Below are positions 55,771 to 64,000 of a DNA stretch of 64,000 nucleotides, one piece after another (the first letter of the stretch is position 1; each line of letters opens with the position of its first letter). The position numbers and the translations under genes are program-made. Below the pieces are notes generated by a model, which was given only the letters and a program-made list of their open reading frames with translations, made no database searches and was not told the origin of the DNA. The DNA is taken from the NCBI RefSeq assembly GCF_002575655.3, contig NC_053040.3, positions 152,955,148 to 153,019,147 of the forward strand, read 5' to 3'. The DNA is from Aegilops tauschii subsp. strangulata. Its lineage: Eukaryota; Streptophyta; Magnoliopsida; Poales; Poaceae.

Positions 55771-56519
55771 CTCATTACTACGCCGGCGCCATGACTGGGG
55801 TGCTTCACCCCGGCTGCTCTGCACTGTATTCCGGTATGGCACGTGGACCCGGTAGCTTGATGTCCCACGTGTCGGCGAAAGGGACTAGAAGATTTATGAA
55901 AGCGAGCGCTCCACTCTTACGACGGAGGAGTAGATGACACGACGGCCCAGTGAACTGTCACTTGTAGTACTGTATAGTACTATAGTTTTGCTGTTTCGCA
56001 CGATCCATCGATACAAACCCGATTAAACAGGAAAGGGCGGGATTTTTCCCGCGCGGTAGATGATACTGGCCATACATTTCAAAGGCAATTTTAATGTATG
56101 CAAACTGAATAATTATAAGTAACAATATGATATCTAGTAAAACTAAAAACACATATGATTTATTGTGTTAGAGTGTAGTAGTAGTGCTGTATTGCATAGC
56201 TGTTAGATGTAACATGCGAGAACGTGTAGAGATGTAGTTTTGGAGGGCCTAGAGAGAGAAAAGCGTGATACGGTCACCGAACTTCAGAATAAGCTGATTA
56301 CGGTCACTATATATGTTTTGCGGTGATTATACGGTCACTTGCTCACAGTTCAGCATCGGATTGCACTCTGTTGACCGGCCAAATAGTCTGCGTGGTGCCA
56401 TGTTGACTAGTTAAATTGACCACGTTCCTTGTGGGTCCCACCTGTCAGTTCGCATAGGCAAAAGGTCAGATAAACACAAATTTATGCAGGCGCGACAAGG
56501 CTCCAACCCGTGCGCAGGA

Positions 56520-56775
56520 ATCACCTGGTTGTGTATGTGTCTGTCAGGGCCTGATGTGTGCGCATGCACGTGTAGGTTGAGCACTTGAGCGTGAGAGTGT
56601 GTTGGTCGTGTGGTGTACTGGTGTGTGCATGCATGCGTGCGTGTGTGCATGTGAGTGTTGCGTGCGTGCGTGGCTGCGTGTGTACATGTGAGTGTTGCGT
56701 GCGTGCGTGGGTGCATGTGTTTGTGTGAGTGTTGCATGGATGCAGTTCGTGTGCATGCGTGCGTGTGTGTATAAT
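56520..56775. repeat. GTGC/GT-rich low-complexity tract
   Basis: Imperfect repeats of GTGTGTGCATGCGTGCGTG over about 250 bp. Frames on the minus strand here (rich in His and Thr) are artefacts of the repeat. Confidence 0.8.
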
Positions 56776-56907
56776 CACCACACCAGCTCCTGTGTGTTAA
56801 AACAGACGACTCAGCATACCAATACAAGGCCACCTTGTCCGCTGTGCTCGCGGTCATGACTTCGAACCACCGTCCAGATATATTTTTGTCGTTTGTTTTC
56901 ATTCTTA

Positions 56908-57150
56908 CTAGCAAGATGCCCGTGCGTTGCACATAACATCAAGATGCATTTGTATGACTTGTTTATCTTGTGAGAGAAAAGGATGAACGAGGGAAGGCCT
57001 TATTTGCAAATGTGGAGAGGTGTGTGGGTACCTTTTTGCAAAATTGCCATAGTTTCTTTCCTATCCGTCAGATATAAATCGGACGGCCTATATTGCAGGA
57101 TGGCAGGCACACCATCATCACCAACTCTGTTTTTTATAAGAGTGTATTTT
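56908..57150 (-). mobile_element. Helitron-like 3' end, reverse copy
   Basis: On the minus strand it ends GTGC-AAC-GCAC hairpin, GGGCATCTTG, CTAG (ending at 56908), then T. It aligns with 49905-50091 over about 240 bp. No 5' end identified. Confidence 0.6.
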
Positions 57151-59773
57151 ATGTATTTTATAAGAGTGTAGATGTAGAGTAGATACAAGTCGACAGGTGG
57201 GCACGATGGTAGTGAGATAATGTGATGCAACACTAGAGGTGCCACGTGGAGCGTTTATCTGGTCAACTAGTCATGTCATGAGCAAATACAGAGTTGTACG
57301 GTGAGCCCGTGACTGTATAATAACCACTAAACGTAAATGGCGACCGTAATGAGTGGATTCTGAAGTCCAATGTACGTATCGTGCTTTCGCTTCAAATAGA
57401 ATGATCGTCATTGCATATATCGCGAGAGAAAGATGAAACATGCGTGAATTTTCTGGGGGCTTACTTCTAGAGGACCTGGAGATAGTTTTGTGTGCATACG
57501 TGAAAGGGGCGTATAGGGGGGTATGCAATGGAGAGAGAGATGCTCTTCGTTTCTCTTTATTATGACTAACTTTGTATATAGTATAAAAATATACAAATTC
57601 ACAGTGCGGAATAAATATCATTGTGGGCACCATGCAATGCAAATTAGCGTTCGTACTCCTCCATATAACTTTGTAATGTTGTACATATGTAGAAACTCTA
57701 AAATAATTTTTTGGCCACACTTTATTCAAAAGGTATGTTTATGCGAAATAAATGTGAAGAGAGGGCTTTTTAGATCAATGGGGTACGTGATGTAACATGT
57801 GTGAATGTGTAGTTGATGCATTTGGCGGGGCCTAGAGAGGTATGTGTGTGTATTACGTATTCGATAGAGGCATGGATAGAAGGACTCTGTGTCCACTGAC
57901 AAAGCCGGCTAGGATTTGTAACCCTAGGTTCTCGGACTAAGGTAACCCCTTTATCTCTGATATTACTATTCATCCAACCTAACTTTAAGGGGCATCCTAC
58001 AGAATGCTCTGCTAGAATCGTACTCGTCGATTAGGAAGAGAGGTGTGAGACAATGCGTGAGAGACAGGCGTAAAGATAATGTGCGTACATGAGACACGTA
58101 GGCAGGTCCATGTATATAGAAAGGGTCGATGAGGATTGTGCGTGTGTATGTTTGCGAGAGGAAGAGTGCTTGTGATAAAGGTTAGTGAAAACAGTTGTAA
58201 ATGGTTATGAGAGGGAGGGAGGGTTATATCTAGAGCATGTGTGCGAGAAAGACACCTCGGGAGAGAGTGTGTGAGCATGTGTGAGAGACCACCGATGGAG
58301 AGTGAAACTACACGTAAAAGACTGCTCTACACATTGATTAAAGATATAAATTGTATCCAAATAGTAGGATGGGATCATGATATTTGCAATTCGCGTAAGG
58401 AGCGGTCATTGATCCATCAGACATCTAGATTCTATCGAATTTGAGCATGTCTATGTTATTATTCGACACAATTGATCCACATAGTTAGTATTTTGAACTC
58501 CAGACAATGCATCGCTTTAGCAATCGAATATAAACGTGAGTATAGTTCATGTTGTGTGTGTAAAGCACATTATACATACGAAAGTTACACAATGGACATT
58601 ATAAATAGCTACCTATGAACTAGCATACATTTGAATTCAACTTAAGGTGGTTTAAAAAAATCGAATTCAACATGAAGTCCATTCAATTATTTGAATTTGA
58701 TATCATGGCATTTGTAAACCATACCTAAATTATGGGGGCACCAATCTTTGCTCTGATTTTGTACATAATAGCATATGTAGTCGTGTACAAAATAGATTCA
58801 AATTTAGCTCCTCCATTCCAAAATAATCGTAGTTATAGGATTTTCAAGTGTTAAAATTTCAAAAAGAAGCGGATAATTTAATGAGGTTTTCAAACATACA
58901 AGGTCAAATATAACGTTGTCTATTTAGGTCAATCCTCATAGTTCAAGAGTACTCTAAACGTGAATGCTTGTGTTTCAAAATTTCGAACGAAGCGCCAAAA
59001 GAGCCTCTACACGCCCGAAACCGCGTGAGACCAATGTTTGGTAGTACAAGGAAATTACTTTTCTAATAACTCCGACCCGTGAAACCTACCGGCCCGACGT
59101 CCAAAGGTCTAAACCGGGGTAGGTTTGTAGCTTCATCTAGACGCCACGCAACCGCATCCGAAAAACATTCATACACAATGGCCGCCTAAGCACACATGCA
59201 CGCGGCCGAAATCGATCCCGCCCACTATTTGGGACACCTGGGATTACCATCCTACCCCCGACCCGCAGTAGGTCCGAAATTTAAGAGGGGGGCAAAGTTT
59301 GTACTTTCCCCAAATTTCAAACAAGCGCATCCCATCTTCTGTTCAAAAAAGCCAAAAACAAGCGCGTCCCACACCGAAACATGGTTCCCCCCACCCGTCC
59401 GATTCCCCATTCGTACTCCGTGGGCACCAAAACTACCTCTCCACCAGCTGCGAAACCCCGGCATCCTCCGTCTGCCACCCCATCCCACCCATCAATCGCC
59501 GCCCTCCTCCATCACGCCGGAGCCGATACCCCGACGTCGTCGTCCACCACAACCTCAACCGCAACGCCCTCCATGGCTAGTAGTTGAAGCCGAGGACGAG
59601 CCGTCCGTACCCGAGCCAGTTCAACCACGCCGTCCTGCGCCTCACCGCTGCCGCTCCAACTTCTCCACCCTCCACCGCACCGGAGCTGTTCCTGCTACGC
59701 CGTCCTTCGCCGCCTCGGATCTGCTTCCCCTCCGCCGGCATACGGCCACGGCAACACAGTCAACAATTTGGCC
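57151..59773. other. AT-rich intergenic DNA, no supported gene
   Basis: No frame with a recognised domain. Near 57800-58300 there are GTGTG-rich stretches. Around 59196-59822 a Pro/Arg-rich frame is open, but its composition is typical of GC-rich leader DNA, and the candidate exon at 59774 lies in another frame. Confidence 0.5.
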
Positions 59774-60847
59774 ATGGGTTCGTCCAAGCCTGCACCCTCC
59801 AGAACATCAGTTTCCCCGGTAAAAAGAAGAAGATCGGCGCGACATGTGGAGGTGACCACACCGGCAACCGAAAAAGGTACTCCTCTTCCCTTATTCGTGC
59901 AAATCTTATGTCTCTGCTTGCACGGTATTCATCCCACAGAAGACACTAGTTGACCGCTCCTTCTTGATACTAGATGTTCCTAGTAACTCGCGATGCACAA
60001 GGTTTCTCCTCATATACTATTTCACCTTAGCTAGAGGTCCGTCGCCCCCCTGAATTTCAATTTCTGGCCAGTTGATTCCCAATTAACGGAAGCATTCCCC
60101 GGCGTAACAGGCGCTAGTACGCCTATTACGTCGGGGAAGCAGCGCCTTGGTGTTTATCTTAGGGGCGTGTGCGGCCTAGAGCTACTGGCGCCCGATCTGG
60201 AGGTCGGCCGGGATTAAAGGGATGGCCTGGGGGCCCTGCCAAGCACGGCGGTGGTGTGAGGTCGATGGGAGGGCGGGGCGGCGGAGGCAGGGGTCTGGGC
60301 CGGTGGTCGCTGGCGGTTCGAGAAAGAATGTCAACAGTGACTGGCGGGAGGTAGACGAAGGCCATCTGCCCGTTCCTTATAGATCGGACGGTTCATTAAA
60401 AAATGACTGACCTATTTATTTTCAGTCGACTGTTATCTTAGATATGACCACATGTGGTGGTGTGCTGGAGGAGTACCTGCATTTCCTGTGCTCATATATT
60501 ACAAAATCATATGGAGTAGAATCTAATTTTGTTTGCCATGCAATGTTGTAGAGCTATCATATGTCTCCTGTCATTTATTTTTCAGCCACCTGCTATCTGC
60601 TACTTTTACAGTGCACTAGTTCTGCACACACTTCACCCTTACTCTCACTATTGTGTTTTTATGCAAGGGTATTTCAGACTCTGCTGCCATGAGAGAAGCC
60701 AAAAAGAAAAGAGAGAAGTCGCTCCAGCTTCGTATGCGGGTAGGCAAGACACGTTACAGCGCTATAAAGGGTGTAGTGTCAGCAGATGGAGACGGTAAAC
60801 GTAGCTCTGGAGTTGATGACCTTGCTCGCAGTGAACCACCATCCCAG
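59774..60847 (+). pseudogene. Two candidate exons of an unknown gene
   Basis: A first exon at 59774-59876 (MGSSKPAPSRTSVSPVKRRR...) ends at GTACTC in phase 1. A second at 60668-60847 follows ATGCAAG and ends CAG before GTGCTT. The second encodes 60 residues that are Lys/Arg rich (MREAKKKREKSLQLRMR) and look coding. The phases disagree (1 versus 0), so either an exon between them was missed or the copy is broken. No domain recognised; the charge suggests nucleic-acid binding, which is only a guess. Nothing downstream continues it before the LTR at 61267. Confidence 0.35.
60095..60138. repeat. Long hairpin, 19-bp arms
   Basis: Arms TTCCCCGGCGTAACAGGCG and CGCCTATTACGTCGGGGAA (17 of 19 pair) around the 6-base loop CTAGTA. 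It lies in the intron-like space between the two candidate exons. Confidence 0.65.
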
Positions 60848-61266
60848 GTGCTTGCTTTAACTTCACGGTGTCATATGTGGTTGCATGTTCCATATGGTGT
60901 CTAGCTTGTATTCGAAAGGCCGAAGTCGATAAGATAAGGAAAGATATTTTTTTACATGAACCACCATCCCGTGAGCACCAGAAGACAAATAGCTAGTCAG
61001 GGCACTGGCCGAGCCAGTGACAAGCCCAGCAAAGATAGGCATCACCTGGAAGCCAACTAAAAAGCTGCGATGGTGGCGAAGCAGCCCGCCTCCCACCAGG
61101 CTCTCAGGTCCTAGATGATCATGCTCACCACTCCAGCCGGATGTCTAGCTTGTATTGCTTCCAATTTGGTTAAATTGCATCTGCTTAGCTTACACATTAT
61201 ACCTTTGAATATGACATACCTTTCTGTTTTTGGTACATACTAGTACATCTATGTATTAACCATGTT
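60848..61266. other. Spacer before the terminal LTR
   Basis: 419 bp with no supported gene. Confidence 0.5.
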
Positions 61267-63877
61267 TGAAAGAACATGCGGTGCCCCCATGTTTGGTTTT
61301 GGTAATTGATGACAATCTCTATGGACTAATGGTTGCCTTGAGTTATCTTGAAGGATTTGTCCATAGGCATTTCTTGAAGTTCATGTGTTGGTTTCAAGGA
61401 GTTTATGTGGTGACCAAGGTGTTATTAAGGAATTATCCAAAGATTGGTCATGTGAGAGTTGAGCTTATTGCAAGCATGTCTTGGATAAGAAGATTGTGTG
61501 ATCATTCATGTATATCTTCAAGACATCATCCAAATGAAGAGAGTTGAAAAGATTCAAGGTTGATCAAGACTAAGTCAAGAGTGAATCAACTTGATCAACT
61601 CACAAAGCGTAGAAGATGTACCGAGAGGGATCAAGCGATCCCATGGTGTGGTAAGCATTGTCAATTACGCTTTGTGTACTAACCCATGATCTTCGTGAGA
61701 GTTCTTTGTGAAGATGTTGCGGTGTGCAAGTTCAAGTGAAGCATCATGAAGAGATCAAATGCTTGAAGCTTGCTGTCCATTGTTGTGACAATGGACTTGT
61801 GAAGATGTGCGGAAGAGTGGCTCACCCATAGTGGAGTATGGGGGAGAAATCAACTAGTCTTCATCGAGCCAACGCAACCAAGAAAGGTGGTCCAACTTGA
61901 GGGATTCAAGATCGTCATCATCTAGCTCAAGTGGACCATGTGCAAGGCAAAGGTTTGCCCTTGATAGGTTTTCTATTTTACCGGTCTCATGATGGTAGTT
62001 GGGAGACCGGGTTATAGGATCGATTGCCGTACTATCAAGGGGGGCTCTCGATGAGTAGCTTGATCGTATCGTTCATAGAGAGCTCAAACCATTGCATCCT
62101 TGCATCATCTTTATTGGTTCTTGTTTGGTTCGTTCTCTTTGTGAGTTTTGGAGCCTATGGTCATCTTGATGACAAGCTCGAGTTCATCAAAAACGGAGTT
62201 CACTCGCATCTTCTATGATGTTTTCGATGTTGGAAGGTTATGTCGGTTCTTCTCGGTTGGAGGTTTCACTCCTCTATTTTGTTGGCATACCTTCCTTGCC
62301 TCTTCTTACTATTGTTTTGATGCTACTCGTCGTCTTGTATCCAACAAGCTTGAGTTTGCTCAATTCGGAGCTCATATGCAGAAGTTATGGCAGTTTTGGT
62401 TTCCCGTGGAGTATTCTTGTTTTCGTGGAAGTGGCTTCAGGATGGTCCCAGCGGTAGTACCGCGGTACCCAGTGGTAGTACTGCTTAGGGGTCACAAGCG
62501 GCAGTACCGCTCCGCAGCGTAGTACCGCTGGTGGGTCCTCAGTAGTAGTACCGCTATGGTACCAGGCCCCTACCGCGTCGACTCGAGGGGTCATTTTTCG
62601 TGTCGGATAGTGCGGTACTTCGAAGCGGCAGTACCGCTCATGAGCGGTAGTACCGCCCAACCACCGCGGCAGTACCGCTCGGGTCTGTCACTCTCCTGCC
62701 CTCCAGACTCCACGGTAGTACCGCCCGGGGGAGCGGTAGTACCGCTGCCTCTTGCGGTAGTACCGCCCTCTGCGGGGCTGTTTTGGGGGTAACGGTTGGA
62801 TTGTTCCCCCCACTATATAAGGGGGTCTTCTTCCCCATTCTATATTATCCTTTGAGCTCGTGTTCTTCCCCCATTGTTGACCTTCTTCGAGCTTGCTAAC
62901 TATCAATCCCTCCATGGATTCTTGCTAGTTTTTGAGGGAAAAGAGAGAGGAGATCTAGATCCACATTTCCACCAATCACTTTCTCCTCTATGTGAGGGGA
63001 ACCCCTTGGATCTAGATCTTGGAGTTCTTGGTGTTCTCCTTCTTGTTCTTCCTCTCATTTTCCTCCCTAGTTAGTTGCTTCGGTGGGATTTGAGAGAGAA
63101 GGACTTGGGCACTCCGTATGCCCTTGCCATTGCATTTGGTGCATCGGTTTGAGTTCTCCACGGTGATACGTGGAAGTTACAAGTTGAGAAGCTTATTACT
63201 CTTGGGTGCTTGGTACCCTTGAGCTTGTTCCTCTTGGGTACTTGGGCGCCCTAGACGGTTGGTGGTGTTCGGAGCTCAATCATTGTGGTGTAAAGCTCCG
63301 GGCAAGCGTCGGGGTCTCCAATTAGGTTGTGGAGATTGCCCCGAGCAATTTGATGGGTTCCGGTGACCGCCCCCAAGGGTTGCCAAAGTGTACGGGTTCG
63401 GTGACCGCCCCCAAGGGTTGCCATTTGTACGGGTTCGGTGACCGCCCTCAAGGGCCCCTTAGTGGAATCATGGCATCTTGCATTGTGCGAGGGCGTGAGG
63501 AGATTACGGTGGCCCTAGTGGCTTCTTGGGGAGCATTGTGCCTCCACACCGCTCCAAACGGAGATTAGCATCCGCAAGGGTGTGAACTTCGGGATACATC
63601 GTCGTCTCCGCGTGCCTCGGTTATCTCTTATCCGAGCTCTTTACTTATGCACTTTACTTTGTGATAGCCATATTGTTTCTTGTCATATATCTTGCTATCA
63701 CTTAGTTGTTTATCTTGCTTAGCATAAGTTGTTGGTGCACATAGGTGAGCCTAGTTGTTGTAGGTTTTGTGCTTGTCAAATTAACCGCTAGGTTTATTCC
63801 GCATTTGTTCAAGCCTAAACCGTAATTATTTTAAAGCACCTATTCACCCCCCTCTAGGCGACATCCACGATCTTTCT
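61267..63877 (+). repeat. 5' LTR of a Copia element, same family as the solo LTR
   Basis: 2,611 bp, starting TGAAAGAACATGCGG and ending GATCTTTCT, where TCTTTCA is expected. It matches the solo LTR at 5274-7870 in reverse orientation. A TATATAA box lies at about 62814-62820. The palindrome GCGGTAGTACCGC and variants repeat from about 62450 to 62775. The element continues beyond the window. Confidence 0.9.
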
Positions 63878-63878
63878 A

Positions 63879-63892
63879 TTGGTATCAGAGCC
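63879..63892 (+). other. Primer-binding site of the terminal Copia element
   Basis: TTGGTATCAGAGCC directly after the LTR, complementary to initiator tRNA-Met, as in most Copia elements. Confidence 0.85.
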
Positions 63893-63932
63893 TCGTCTCT
63901 CTTTATAGGGCTTAACCGCCTAGAGAGTAAGG

Positions 63933-64000
63933 ATGTCGGCTAGGGGTTTAGGATTCTCTGACACTCTTAGTTTCGATGGCACAAATTTTGATGTTTGGGT
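63933..64000 (+). CDS. Start of Copia Gag, cut by the window edge
   Basis: The ATG at 63933 opens a frame reading MSARGLGFSDTLSFDGTNF and on to the window end. The SFDGTNFDVW box is the start of the Copia Gag domain, similar to FDGTNFASW in C1 and FFDGTDYPYW in C2. Only 22 complete codons are visible, so whether the gene is intact cannot be judged. Confidence 0.75.
   Translation, partial: MSARGLGFSDTLSFDGTNFDVW

Noticed and set aside
56411..56932. 173-codon His/Thr-rich frame, minus strand
   Set aside because: It is the translation of the GT/GTGC low-complexity tract.
59196..59822. 208-codon Pro/Arg-rich frame
   Set aside because: Composition fits GC-rich noncoding or leader DNA; it contains no domain and overlaps a better exon candidate in another frame.

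Overview
The window is nuclear DNA of a grass of the wheat tribe (Triticeae: wheat, Aegilops, barley or rye). The evidence is one spliced plant gene with GT-AG introns, LTR retrotransposons nested up to three deep with 5-bp target-site duplications (TSDs), a CACTA transposon with a TNP2-type transposase, Helitron and MITE remains, and LTR sequences I recognise from Triticeae (Fatima-type Gypsy, Maximus/SIRE-type Copia). Species and subgenome cannot be decided from the sequence alone.

Layout. (1) 29-2636, minus: an apparently intact eight-exon gene for a DNAJC9-type J-protein, the only gene here that looks like a conserved host gene. (2) 2829-3159: probable LINE tail. (3) 3160-39292: a nested retrotransposon block. 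A Fatima-like Gypsy element (G1, 3160-9176) carries a 2.6-kb solo LTR at 5274-7870 and is cut at 9177 by a gag-only Copia element (C1). C1 is cut at 14097 by a Maximus/SIRE-like Copia element (C2). C2 in turn carries a Gypsy element in its LTR (G2, 14652-21307, minus) and another in its gag (G3, 22720-31136, minus). G2, G3 and the solo LTR have perfect TSDs. G3 carries an antisense B3-domain gene with its own TATA box between its integrase and 3' LTR. (4) 39293-about 49316: a CACTA element with a degenerate left terminus, several tandem arrays, a tRNA-Glu-like fragment, a GRF zinc-finger gene with one nonsense codon, and a broken TNP2 transposase on the minus strand. (5) About 49317-61266: low-copy DNA with two Helitron ends in opposite orientation, MITE-like repeats, local duplications, a small hypothetical gene with a 93-bp coding repeat, and two possible exons of an unknown gene. 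(6) 61267-64000: the 5' LTR, primer-binding site and first gag codons of a Copia element of the same family as the solo LTR.

How it fits together. G1, C1 and C2 all lack their 3' halves, and the CACTA element lacks a recognisable right end. One deletion running from inside the CACTA through the 3' parts of all three would explain this most simply. Most retroelement coding regions are broken. The best-preserved are the C1 gag, the G2 gag and protease, the C2 pol and the G3 integrase. All coordinates and counts were worked out by hand; family names are from memory and no database was searched.
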